Below the pieces are notes generated by a model. That model had not been told where the DNA came from, ran no database searches, and was given only the letters and a program-made list of their open reading frames with translations. A program made the position numbers and the translations under genes. A stretch of DNA of 64,000 nucleotides from the NCBI RefSeq assembly GCF_018614915.1, contig NZ_JAGGNU010000008.1:1-64000 (forward strand), in the 5' to 3' direction. Source of the stretch: Variovorax paradoxus. GTDB lineage: Bacteria; Pseudomonadota; Gammaproteobacteria; Burkholderiales; Burkholderiaceae_C. Below, one piece after another: positions 56,801 through 64,000 of this stretch (position 1 is the stretch's first letter; the number at the start of each line of letters is the position of its first letter).

Positions 56801-59772
56801 GGCTCGAGCTCAGGCTCGGCTTGTGCTTGCGGCTGTTCTTCCGCCGGCTCCTCGGGGATCACCGGGGCTTCGGCTTCGGGCTCGATGTGCAGCGCCTGCA
56901 CCGGCTCGGGCTCCGCCACCGGGGCAGGAATCGGAGCAGGCACCTCGAGGACTGGCTCGGCGGGCAAGGCCAGCGCGGGCTCGATCGAGACGTGCGCAGT
57001 TTCGAGGAAATCGATTTCCTCGAGTTCGGCCGGCGGCAAGGGCTCTTCCGGCGGCGGAGTTGGGGTGGCTTCGAAATCGAGGAAATCGGTCGAAGCGAAA
57101 TCGTCGGAGGCGGTGGTGGCCAATGGTGGCACCGGCGTTGCTGCCGCTGTGTCGTCGCCCGGCGCCTCGAAGGCCATCGGCGCCAAATCGAGGTCGAGCT
57201 CGATTTCGGACAGTTCCGGCAAGGGCAGCGGTTCGGGCAGCGGTTCGGACTGCGCTTCGGGCACGGCCTTGGCCTCGGCCATCGTTTCTTCGGCTGCGAT
57301 GTGGCGCGCCGCAGCGACCAGGGCGTCGGCATCGGCGATGCGCGTCGGCGCCGCCAGCGGTTCTCCGGTGCGCAGCGCCTCCGCCATGCTGCGGAAGGGT
57401 GCGGATTGCCAGCCGTGCGGCTCGCTGGCGGCGATCGCTTCGACCCACTTCGCAAAATCCGTCAGTGCGCGGCGCGTGCCGCTGAGCAGTTCGGGCGTGG
57501 CAGGACGCTGGTCGGCCAGCCAGGTGTTGAGAACCTGCTCGAAGGACCATGCGGCTTCGCCGAAGTCCATCAGCCCGACCATGCGCGAGCTGCCCTTGAG
57601 CGTGTGGAAGGCGCGCCGCAGCACGGTCAGCTCGCCGTTGTCGTCCGGCTGCGTGCCGAGCGCGGACACGGCGGCCAGCCCGTTGTGCAGCACCTCGCGG
57701 GCTTCGTCGAGGAAGATGTTCTGGAGGTCGTCTTCCTCGAGCTCCGTCACTTCGGTGTCGGGCAAGCCCGCCAGCGGCGCCGGCCCGGTGATCTTGGCGG
57801 TCCAGCTCGCGGTGGCGCGGCTGAATTCCTCGATCGGCGACGTTGTCTTGCGAACCGGCGCGGCCAGCGCGGCCAGCTTGGCCGCGATCTGGGCATCGAC
57901 TTCCTCGACGCTCAGAACGGTGTCGGTGACCGAGACGGGACCCGAAGCAGATGCGAAGGAAACCGGCGCCGTTGCTTCCGGCACGGCCGTGTCGGTGGCC
58001 TGGCGGCCCATCAGCGGCTTGAGTTCGCCGGCTTCGCTGTCGAACACGAAGAGTCGCTTGGCCAGCGCCGGCTGGTAGCCGAGCATGTCGATCAGGAAAC
58101 CCAGCGCGCCGAGGTTGTTGCCGAGCGAATCGAAATCTTGCGTGTCGGCGGCGGAGGCTTCCTCGGCCAGCAGGTGGTCGACGTTGTCGCGCATGCGTTG
58201 AACGGTCTGCGCGGCCTGGTCGAGACCCAGCACCGAGAACACGCCGCGCATCTGCAGCAACTGGCTCGGTACCGTGCGCAGCACGGCCTTGTCGGTCGGT
58301 CGGCGGAAGAACTGGTCGAGCGACTTCTCGAGTTCGCTCAGATGGCTGCGCAGCTCGCCGACCACAGTGCCCATGGTCTGGCGGTCGCTCACGCGGCGGT
58401 ACAGCTCTTCCATCCACGGCTCGAGCGGCTCCGAACGGCCGCCTTCGCGCACGCGTTCGATGCGGCCGGCCAGTTGCACCGTGCGGGCCGTCAGTTGCCG
58501 GTCATGAGGATCGAGATCTTCGAAAGCGGCTTCGAGATAGAGGACCGAGGTGGCGACTTCCATCGCCAGCTCCGTGGTGGGGGCCTGGGCCGATTTGAGC
58601 GAGGCGTCGACCGCGTTGTTCAATGCCTGCACCATCGGCAGGCTCGGCGGATGCAGCTTCTGCAGCGATTCGCCGAGCTGGGCAAAGGTGTCGGCCACCT
58701 GCCGCGTGCGCGAGACATCGCCACCCGAGAGCGCCGACCACATTTCCTTGGCGGCCTCGATGCGCTTGCGCGCCTGCGCGAGCACCAGCGGGTCGAAGCG
58801 GCCGAACTGCTCGATCACGTAGTCGACCTTCTGCTCGTTGGCCACGCCCCAGGCGACGCGCACCGCGCGCAGCGTCGCGGCTTCGTCGCGCGCGCCGGGC
58901 ACGGCCTGGGCACAGAAGAACAGCAGGTCCTGGCCCAGGCGGTCCGATACGGTGTTGTCACCGCGCGCCAGGGTGGCGTATTGCAGCAGCACGCGCGAGG
59001 CCGCGCGTTTCACGTGGGCGTCGGACGGAATCAGCGCCAGCGCCAGCGCTTCGAAGAAGCCGGCGGCAAGCGTCCAGAAACTGGCGACGCGCGGTACCGA
59101 GGCGCCGCGTCCCAGGCCCAGGCACAGGGCCTGCAGGCGCCGCGCGGCATGGTCGTCGCCGCTCTTGACGATCTTGAGCACTTCGCGATCGAGCTTGGAG
59201 CGGACGGCCGGGTCATACACCAGCGCGGCCTGCGTCGGCGCCGGCTTGATCTCGACCCAGCGCCAGCTCATGCTCCACAGGTCGGCCGGATGAACGCGTT
59301 CGTTGCCGACCAGTTCCAGCACGTCACGGTACTGCGGGAACAGCGCCACCGACGACACGGTCTTGCCGGCCAACAGGGCATTGAGGAAATCGGTGGCGGC
59401 GAAGCCCGCCCGGTCGATCTTGTGGACGGCGGCCTCGGTACAGCGGGCGGGCTCGGTGATGAAGCTCTGGACCGCGAACTCCATGGCGCCGAGCACCAGC
59501 GCCGGTGCCGGATGGCCCACCATCTGCAGCGCGCCGACGGCTTGGTGCAATTGCTGGCGCGCCATGCGCAGCGGAGCGACATCGGCTTCCGGGGCGCTGC
59601 CAGCCTCGCGCGCGAAGCGCCGCAGCGTCTTGCTGACGGTGTCGAGCGACTTCTGGATTTCTCCGAGTACCCAGGCCAGCGGCCCGAGATCTTCGGTGGC
59701 CGGCGCGTTGCCGGCTGCTGGGGCGGTGGCAGGGCTTTGAATCGACACGTTCGGCGCTCGGCGTTCAGACAA
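53842..59772 (-). CDS. pilL: ChpA/PilL-type hybrid chemosensory histidine kinase of the twitching system
   Basis: The 1976-residue protein has, in order, an N-terminal FimL-like helical part, three Hpt domains with phosphorylatable His723 ([10 protein letters not shown]), His1066 ([10 protein letters not shown]) and His1227 ([10 protein letters not shown]), a dimerisation region, a CheA ATPase (N-box [10 protein letters not shown] near 1548), a CheW-like domain and a C-terminal receiver with Asp1899 ([13 protein letters not shown]). The linker at about 890-1010 is rich in Glu, Pro and Ala. It phosphorylates PilG and PilH and controls type IV pilus motility. It overlaps pilJ by 8 bases. Confidence 0.92.
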   Translation of the reverse strand: MSERRAPNVSIQSPATAPAAGNAPATEDLGPLAWVLGEIQKSLDTVSKTLRRFAREAGSAPEADVAPLRMARQQLHQAVGALQMVGHPAPALVLGAMEFAVQSFITEPARCTEAAVHKIDRAGFAATDFLNALLAGKTVSSVALFPQYRDVLELVGNERVHPADLWSMSWRWVEIKPAPTQAALVYDPAVRSKLDREVLKIVKSGDDHAARRLQALCLGLGRGASVPRVASFWTLAAGFFEALALALIPSDAHVKRAASRVLLQYATLARGDNTVSDRLGQDLLFFCAQAVPGARDEAATLRAVRVAWGVANEQKVDYVIEQFGRFDPLVLAQARKRIEAAKEMWSALSGGDVSRTRQVADTFAQLGESLQKLHPPSLPMVQALNNAVDASLKSAQAPTTELAMEVATSVLYLEAAFEDLDPHDRQLTARTVQLAGRIERVREGGRSEPLEPWMEELYRRVSDRQTMGTVVGELRSHLSELEKSLDQFFRRPTDKAVLRTVPSQLLQMRGVFSVLGLDQAAQTVQRMRDNVDHLLAEEASAADTQDFDSLGNNLGALGFLIDMLGYQPALAKRLFVFDSEAGELKPLMGRQATDTAVPEATAPVSFASASGPVSVTDTVLSVEEVDAQIAAKLAALAAPVRKTTSPIEEFSRATASWTAKITGPAPLAGLPDTEVTELEEDDLQNIFLDEAREVLHNGLAAVSALGTQPDDNGELTVLRRAFHTLKGSSRMVGLMDFGEAAWSFEQVLNTWLADQRPATPELLSGTRRALTDFAKWVEAIAASEPHGWQSAPFRSMAEALRTGEPLAAPTRIADADALVAAARHIAAEETMAEAKAVPEAQSEPLPEPLPLPELSEIELDLDLAPMAFEAPGDDTAAATPVPPLATTASDDFASTDFLDFEATPTPPPEEPLPPAELEEIDFLETAHVSIEPALALPAEPVLEVPAPIPAPVAEPEPVQALHIEPEAEAPVIPEEPAEEQPQAQAEPELEPVLASPAEPEAASEHPPTPSADDQVKVIGPLCIGIALYNVYLNEADEWSRQLATEVGEWALESHERVSDSTIGLAHSLAGSSATVGFQGLSDMARSFEAALQHLHMQGRGTPAQGAVLVAAAEELRRLLHQFAAGFLHEPAEETMRALREVAASLMPIDMGEAAIGSAASLRFAVADVALDDSEDAIDATDVVDVDLFPIFEEEAAELLPQLGAALREWSQHPDDPAPRASTLRTLHTLKGSARLAGAMRLGERAHRMESEIEAISAGGADRQAIEHLLTRFDTLQATFDGLRAADDAIQTELVQRVVAGVPVAPTAEAAEATVDTSEPATDTAEPAPVADANVQRRAVALPSPSALMPLRTVSSQAVRIRTHLLDRLVAQAGEVIITRSRLEAELAQLRASLGDLTGNLDRLRQQLRDIEVQAESQMQSRLAQAKDSQQGFDPLEFDRFTRVQELTRMMAESVNDVATVQRTLQKTVQATEDDLSAQARQTRELQRGLLRTRMVEFEGISERLYRVVRQASKDTGKQVRLDIVGGSIEMDRGVLDRMTPAFEHLLRNCVAHGIEDPAVRDKAGKEASGLVVIELHHEGNDVSVSFRDDGAGLNHKRIAERALSLGLIAAGQQLSDDEAAELIFQPGFSTAEQVSELAGRGIGMDVVRAQVAALGGRIETQSKPGEGTSFKLVLPLTTAVTHVVMLRAGATSMGVPSNLVEIVQRASGSDLETAYLHQRYAFAGEQVPFFWAGALLQSSARSERAPGKTNTIVVVRSAAQRVALHVDEVLGNQEVVVKNLGPQLSRLPGMAGISVLASGAVAMIYNPVALAAVHGEKARQLQAAATPAASSQGARIADAMAVQTAPQIPLVLVVDDSITVRRVTQRLLQREGYRVMLAADGLQALERLQQERPAVVLSDIEMPRMDGFDLARNIRADASLAGLPIIMITSRIAEKHRDHARTLGVNHYLGKPYSEDELLRLVRAYTSAEAPVAMAA

Positions 59773-62101
59773 TCTTGAAGCGCGACACCGACTGGCGCAA
59801 TTCCTCGGCCATGTGCGAGAGTTCGCGAACCTGCTGGGCGGTGGTGCGCGTGCCTTCGCCTGTCTGCTCGGTCACGGCGAAGATGTGCTGGATGTTGGCC
59901 GCCACGACGTTGGCCGAATCGGCCTCGCGGGAAGCGGACTGCGAAATCTGCTCGATCAGCTCGGCGAGGCGGCGCGACACGCGGTCGATCTCGGACAGCG
60001 CGGTACCGGCGTTGTCGGAGAGCTTGGCCCCTTCGACCACACCTTGCGTGGAGCGCTCCATGGCGCCGACCGCATCCTGCGTGTCGGTCTGAATGGCCTT
60101 CACCAGCGCCGAGATCTGGCGCGTGGCGTCTGCCGAGCGTTCGGCCAGTCGCTGCACTTCCTCCGCCACCACCGAGAAGCCGCGGCCGGCTTCACCGGCC
60201 GATGCGGCCTGAATGGCGGCGTTCAGCGCCAGCACGTTGGTCTGTTCGGTAATGTCCGAGATCAGTTCGGTGATTTCGCCGATCTCCTGCGAGGATTCGC
60301 CCAGGCGCTTGATGCGCTTGGAGGTTTCCTGGATCTGGTCGCGGATCGAGTTCATGCCGCCGATCGCGTTCTGCACTGCCTGCAGGCCCGACGAAGCGGC
60401 TTGCAGCGACTGGCGCGCCACCGTGGCCGATTCCTGCGCCTGGGAGGACACGCCGTTGATTCGCTCGGCCATGGTGAGCACCGACTGGCCGGTTTCGCGG
60501 ATCTCGCGCAGCTGCTCGGTCGAGGCAGCGAGCAGTTCGGTCGACGTGTTTTCCACCTGCGAGGTGGTCTGCGCCACGCGCGTGGCCGTGTTCTGCACGT
60601 TGCCCACCAGCAGGCGGAGTTCTTCCACCGTGTAGTTCACCGAGTCGGCGATGGCGCCGGTGATGTCTTCGGTCACCGTCGCTTCCTGCGTCAGATCGCC
60701 TTCGGCCACCGTCTGCAGTTCGTTCATGAGCCGCAAGATGGCTGCCTGGTTGGCGGCATTGACGCGGCCCGCGTCTTCGCTCGCCCGCTCGGCGGCGAGA
60801 CGCTCGCGTTCGGCGGCCAGCGCGCGTTCGCGGCCTTCGCGCACCTGCACGAAGCCGATGGCGCCGGCCAGTGCCAGCGCGGCCAGCGACAGCACGAACA
60901 GCATCACCACCGTGCCGGCGCCGAGGCCGGTGCGGGCGGAGAGCTTGTCCTGCAGATCGCCGAGCGAGGTACGCAGCGGCTCGCTGTCGGCCAGGATGGC
61001 GGCCTGCGCTTCGCGCGCAGCGACCAGGCCTTGCAAGTTGCCCAGAATGGCGCCGGCTTGCGTGCGCGTCTGTTCGTAGGTCTTCAGGATGGCTTCGAGC
61101 TGCTGGCGGGTCTGCGGATCGCGCGAGCCGGGCAGGCGCTGCTGGGCGTTGCCCTCGAGCAGGCCGCGCGTGACTTCCTGGAAGGTGTTCAGGTCCTTGC
61201 CGAGCAGGAACACCGCGTCGGGGCTCACGCCTTCGACCGTGAGGAATTCGTTGGCCGACTTGCCGATGCGCTGCGTCAGCATCACCAGTTGGCCGGCGGC
61301 CGAGATCTCAGGCAGGGTGGCGTTCTGCTGCATCTTGAGCGAGGCCACGGTCTCGGTCATTTCGAGCAGGTCGGAAGACTGGCGATTGATGTCGCGCAAC
61401 GCGGCACCGACCTGGGTCAGGATCTGCTGCTGGGCCAGCACGGCCTTGGCGCTCTTGTCGGCACGCTCGACCAGCGGCGTGATCTTGCCGAGTTCGGCGT
61501 CGTACTGGCTGCCCACACGCTCCAGCTTGAGCGCGTCGTCGCCGTTCGCGAGACCCTGGACGCGGCGCGTGAGGTCGTCCGAGCTGTCCTTGACTTCCGC
61601 GAAGGCAGGAACGTTGCCCACCAGCGCCTGCGACACCGACTTGGCGAGCCGCTGCGACTGCATCAGCGACTGGCCGGTGGCAGCGACCTGTTGCGCCAGC
61701 CGTTCGGCGCGCAGGATGGCGGAGCCGGCGACAAGCAGCAGCAACAGCACCACGGTCGCAAGCACGATCGCCAGCACCCGCTGCTGGCGCGCCGGGTTGG
61801 AGCGCAGCGAGCGCACCGCGCCTGCCGGGCCCGGCGGCACGGCGCCCTGGCCCTCGGCCTGCGCCGGTTCGTCGATCCTGCCGGCCGGCGCCTGGTCATT
61901 GGCGGCGTCCATGGCCAGGACGGCCGTCTCGGGCGCCGCCTCGGGCATCGAATCGCGTCGGATGCGCACCGTTTTTTCTTCCGGCGGCTGCACGGTTTCG
62001 AGGCTGTCGAGCGACAGCGTCGAGCCGCTGTCGACGCGCAGGCTGGCGTTGTCGCCACCGGCGGGCAGAAATTTCTTGAACTTGTCGGCGATCGAGCTCA
62101 C
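59765..62101 (-). CDS. pilJ: Methyl-accepting chemotaxis protein of the twitching system (PilJ)
   Basis: The 778-residue receptor has a cytoplasmic N-terminal tail of about 105 residues, two membrane helices (about 108-129 and 396-417) around a periplasmic PilJ-type domain, a HAMP-like region, and a signalling hairpin with [16 protein letters not shown] and [16 protein letters not shown]. The long N-terminal tail before the first helix is unusual for this family. It should feed PilI and PilL. It lies between pilI (40-bp gap) and pilL. Confidence 0.9.
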   Translation of the reverse strand: MSSIADKFKKFLPAGGDNASLRVDSGSTLSLDSLETVQPPEEKTVRIRRDSMPEAAPETAVLAMDAANDQAPAGRIDEPAQAEGQGAVPPGPAGAVRSLRSNPARQQRVLAIVLATVVLLLLLVAGSAILRAERLAQQVAATGQSLMQSQRLAKSVSQALVGNVPAFAEVKDSSDDLTRRVQGLANGDDALKLERVGSQYDAELGKITPLVERADKSAKAVLAQQQILTQVGAALRDINRQSSDLLEMTETVASLKMQQNATLPEISAAGQLVMLTQRIGKSANEFLTVEGVSPDAVFLLGKDLNTFQEVTRGLLEGNAQQRLPGSRDPQTRQQLEAILKTYEQTRTQAGAILGNLQGLVAAREAQAAILADSEPLRTSLGDLQDKLSARTGLGAGTVVMLFVLSLAALALAGAIGFVQVREGRERALAAERERLAAERASEDAGRVNAANQAAILRLMNELQTVAEGDLTQEATVTEDITGAIADSVNYTVEELRLLVGNVQNTATRVAQTTSQVENTSTELLAASTEQLREIRETGQSVLTMAERINGVSSQAQESATVARQSLQAASSGLQAVQNAIGGMNSIRDQIQETSKRIKRLGESSQEIGEITELISDITEQTNVLALNAAIQAASAGEAGRGFSVVAEEVQRLAERSADATRQISALVKAIQTDTQDAVGAMERSTQGVVEGAKLSDNAGTALSEIDRVSRRLAELIEQISQSASREADSANVVAANIQHIFAVTEQTGEGTRTTAQQVRELSHMAEELRQSVSRFKIV

Positions 62102-62141
62102 GGTCGGTCCTTCAGGTAGGGGTCGGTGCCAAGCGTTCCGC

Positions 62142-62675
62142 TCAGGCGCCGATGCTCAAAAATTGAGGTTGCTGGGATAGCGCCTGCAGGTTGATTTCCT
62201 GCCAGCGTCCGCCGGCGGCGTCGGTGTATGAATGTCCCAGCCAGGCCGGGGCGTCGCCATCCGGGGCCTGCGATTCGATGAAGGCTTCGACGCCGCGCAG
62301 ACCCACCAGCCGGTCGATCAGCAAGGCGCAATTGACTTCGAGCATCTCATTGAGTGCAACGAAGCGAGACTGGGCCCGCGCCGTTTCGCTCGGCAGGGGC
62401 GCCGCAGTCGCACCCGAGGCAAAGGTGGAAAGCTGCACGATACCGTACAGCCCCCCGCGCAAGTTGGCAACGCCCAGGAACCACGGCGCGGTATATGGCA
62501 CGGGCTGCAGAGGAGTCCACGGAAAGATCTCGCCGGCGTGCCCGAGCGGAAACAGGTACTTCGCTTCGCCCGCCTCCACGGCGAGCCACGAGGCGGAAAC
62601 ACCCGAGGTGCGCGCCGCCTGCAGGCGGCTGGCAAGCCGGGACTGGAAAGCGCGGAGGGCGTCGCGGTTGGCCAT
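62142..62675 (-). CDS. pilI: CheW-like adaptor protein PilI
   Basis: The 177-residue protein is a single CheW domain: [40 protein letters not shown] and [13 protein letters not shown]. It couples the PilJ receptor to the PilL kinase. It follows pilH by 18 bp. Confidence 0.9.
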   Translation of the reverse strand: MANRDALRAFQSRLASRLQAARTSGVSASWLAVEAGEAKYLFPLGHAGEIFPWTPLQPVPYTAPWFLGVANLRGGLYGIVQLSTFASGATAAPLPSETARAQSRFVALNEMLEVNCALLIDRLVGLRGVEAFIESQAPDGDAPAWLGHSYTDAAGGRWQEINLQALSQQPQFLSIGA

Positions 62676-62693
62676 GTACGAAAAGCTGCCCGA

Positions 62694-63059
62694 TCAGGCG
62701 AGAGCGCTGATCTTTGCCATCAGTTCGGCCGCATTGACCGGCTTGACGATGTAGTCGCGGGCGCCCTGGCGCATGCCCCAGAGGCGATCGGTTTCCTGAT
62801 TCTTGCTGGTGCACATGATGATCGGCACCGATGCGTACTGCGGATTGCGGGCGATCGCACGCGTGAGCTGGAAGCCGTTTTGGCCTGGCATCACGATGTC
62901 CATGAGGATCAGGTCGGGCTGCTCTTCCTCGAGCCGACGCATCGCGTCTTCGGCGTTCTCGGCGGTCTTCACCGAGAAGCCGTTCTTCTGAAGAAGATCG
63001 GTGAGGAAGACCAATTCCGTCTTGGAATCGTCGACCACGAGCACTTTGCGAATAGCCAT
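62694..63059 (-). CDS. pilH: Single-domain response regulator PilH
   Basis: The 121-residue receiver has the acidic pocket VVDDSKTE, phosphoacceptor Asp54 (DLILMDIVMPGQNGF) and the conserved Thr/Lys in MCTSKNQE and YIVKPVNA. PilH usually opposes PilG in control of pilus retraction. Its start is directly after the pilG stop. Confidence 0.92.
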   Translation of the reverse strand: MAIRKVLVVDDSKTELVFLTDLLQKNGFSVKTAENAEDAMRRLEEEQPDLILMDIVMPGQNGFQLTRAIARNPQYASVPIIMCTSKNQETDRLWGMRQGARDYIVKPVNAAELMAKISALA

Positions 63060-63458
63060 TTACTGCACTTCCTGCGAAACGAGGCCGAACTGCTGCACGG
63101 CCTGGAGCAGTTGGTCTTTGGTGAAGGGTTTGGTGAGGTAGTCCTGCGAGCCGACCATGCGGCCGCGCGCCTTGTCGAACACGCCGTCCTTGGAGGAGAG
63201 CATCACGACCGGGACGTTGGAAAAATGGGCGTTGCGCTTGATGATGGCGCAGGTCTGATAGCCGTCGAGGCGCGGCATGAGGATGTCGCAGAAGATCAGA
63301 TGCGGCTTGTGGTCGTTGACCTTCGACAGCGCATCGAAGCCGTCTTCGGCCAGCAGGACCTCATGGCCTCCCTGCTTGAGGAAGATCTCGGCACTGCGCC
63401 GAATGGTGTTGCTGTCGTCGATGACGAGCACCTTGTAACCCGATCCATTCGCGCTCAT
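63060..63458 (-). CDS. pilG: Single-domain response regulator PilG
   Basis: The 132-residue receiver has VIDDSNTIRR, phosphoacceptor Asp58 (LIFCDILMPRLDGY) and LTKPFTKDQL. PilG promotes pilus extension in characterised systems. I place the start at the ATG 63458, with GAGGAG 7 bases upstream, rather than at the GTG at 63464. It is the first gene of the pil operon after rubredoxin. Confidence 0.92.
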   Translation of the reverse strand: MSANGSGYKVLVIDDSNTIRRSAEIFLKQGGHEVLLAEDGFDALSKVNDHKPHLIFCDILMPRLDGYQTCAIIKRNAHFSNVPVVMLSSKDGVFDKARGRMVGSQDYLTKPFTKDQLLQAVQQFGLVSQEVQ

Positions 63459-63536
63459 TCGCACGCTCCTCTAGTGACACCTCGATGACCGCACGCCCGA
63501 TCAAAGGACGCAGGAAGCACGGCCCTATGCCATGCT

Positions 63537-63707
63537 TCAGATTTCAACCATTTCGAAGTCTTCCTTGCGCGCCCCGCATTCAGGACAGGTCCAATTCATC
63601 GGAACATCTGCCCATGCCGTGCCGGCCGCAATACCATCTTCTGGCACTCCCACCGCTTCGTCGTAGATCCACCCGCAAATCAGGCACATCCAGGTTTTCG
63701 TATTCAT
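63537..63707 (-). CDS. Rubredoxin
   Basis: This 56-residue protein is easily missed because of its size. It has two iron-binding pairs, [20 protein letters not shown] (first pair at residues 8 and 11) and [16 protein letters not shown] (second pair at 41 and 44), separated by the typical [12 protein letters not shown]. It carries single electrons for oxygenases or other enzymes. Its position before pilG and facing thiD is, as I recall, common in betaproteobacteria, though no functional link to pili is known. Confidence 0.95.
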   Translation of the reverse strand: MNTKTWMCLICGWIYDEAVGVPEDGIAAGTAWADVPMNWTCPECGARKEDFEMVEI

Positions 63708-63816
63708 CGCAGCTTAAAGTCCCTGTTCATAGAATGCAACGATCGTATCCAAACGTATCAACAAAACCCGTGACAAGCGTCTCAGATATGCCACCATCTG
63801 GTGAGCCCTGTGGCGT

Positions 63817-64000
63817 ATGACAACTTTTCTACTACCACCAGAGCACGACCGCAAAGTGAGCGATCTTACCGACCCCCCGAGCGATGAAACCGCCGAGAGC
63901 GAGCCGAATCCGCCGTGCGTGCTGGTTTTCAACGCAAGTGATCCGAGCGGCGCCGGAGGCCTGGGCAGCGATGCCCTGGCCATGGCCTCGGTCGGAGCCC
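63817..64000 (+). CDS. thiD: Hydroxymethylpyrimidine (phosphate) kinase, N-terminal part
   Basis: The gene runs off the right edge after 61 codons. Residues 35-55 or so read VLVFNASDPSGAGGLGSDAL, the ribokinase-fold motif of ThiD that binds the pyrimidine. ThiD phosphorylates hydroxymethylpyrimidine phosphate for thiamine synthesis. The first 30 residues are acidic and unconserved-looking, so the true start may be later. It faces rubredoxin over 109 bp. Confidence 0.88.
   Translation, partial: MTTFLLPPEHDRKVSDLTDPPSDETAESEPNPPCVLVFNASDPSGAGGLGSDALAMASVGA

Noticed and set aside
53932-59778. A very long open frame on the plus strand opposite pilL
   Set aside because: It is antisense to a well-supported 1976-residue kinase and its translation is His/Arg/Ala-rich with no domain. 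Long antisense frames are expected in such GC-rich coding DNA.
63708-63816. Thiamine riboswitch before thiD
   Set aside because: The 109-bp gap lacks the conserved TPP-box sequences (CTGAGA, ACCTGATC-like).

Overview
The window reads as chromosomal DNA of a high-GC betaproteobacterium, most likely a Comamonadaceae member close to Variovorax. This is inferred from gene content: a glutathione/peptide ABC transporter cluster, two aromatic ring-cleavage clusters, an overlapping algH-ruvX-pyrR-pyrB-pyrC'-plsC block, a pilGHIJL chemosensory operon, and a short intergenic repeat that I associate with this family. No similarity search was run; all calls come from reading the sequence and from recalled family features.

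Layout. 1-2807: the tail of an IS-type transposase, a small secreted protein, and a divergent membrane-anchored CadC-like regulator with TPRs. 2808-11829 (+): a tightly coupled peptide-scavenging operon of RpiR regulator, isoaspartyl peptidase, GsiABCD-type importer, DmpA-type P1 peptidase and DppA-type D-aminopeptidase; several genes overlap by ATGA. 11842-18765: assorted genes, including a GlxA-type regulator facing a SLAC1/TDT transporter, two small unknown genes, a truncated CsgG-like remnant, a methyltransferase, a beta-propeller lipoprotein and a HipA-family kinase of the YjjJ type with a repeat array at its promoter. 18849-31404 (-): a LysR gene and then a catabolic run of hydroquinone dioxygenase small and large subunits, a Tat flavoprotein (frameshifted here), cytochrome c, an NTF2-like protein, aldehyde dehydrogenase, maleylacetate reductase, and a complete Liv-type importer. 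31868-34412: pcaQ facing pcaH-pcaG (protocatechuate 3,4-dioxygenase). 34490-38292: cytochrome c4, then MoxR ATPase, a small membrane protein, a GNAT enzyme and a VWA/CoxE protein. 38438-45469: 2OG-Fe(II) oxygenase, tamA-tamB, tRNA-Arg(CCU). 45514-53826: a membrane protein, an NMN adenylyltransferase-Nudix fusion, the pyrimidine block and photolyase. 53842-63707 (-): pilL, pilJ, pilI, pilH, pilG and rubredoxin, with thiD running off the right edge.

How the genes work together. The hydroquinone cluster encodes a plausible complete lower pathway: hydroquinone to 4-hydroxymuconic semialdehyde, maleylacetate and 3-oxoadipate, plus uptake. It also carries three enzymes outside the classical set (Tat flavoprotein, cytochrome c, NTF2-like protein) that may feed it from an unknown aromatic. 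The pca pair opens the parallel protocatechuate route. The gsi cluster looks built for peptides containing isoaspartyl or D-residues. The least explained features are the flavoprotein-cytochrome part of the hydroquinone cluster, the 12-bp repeat array in front of yjjJ, and the dispersed repeat that sits between co-transcribed subunit genes.
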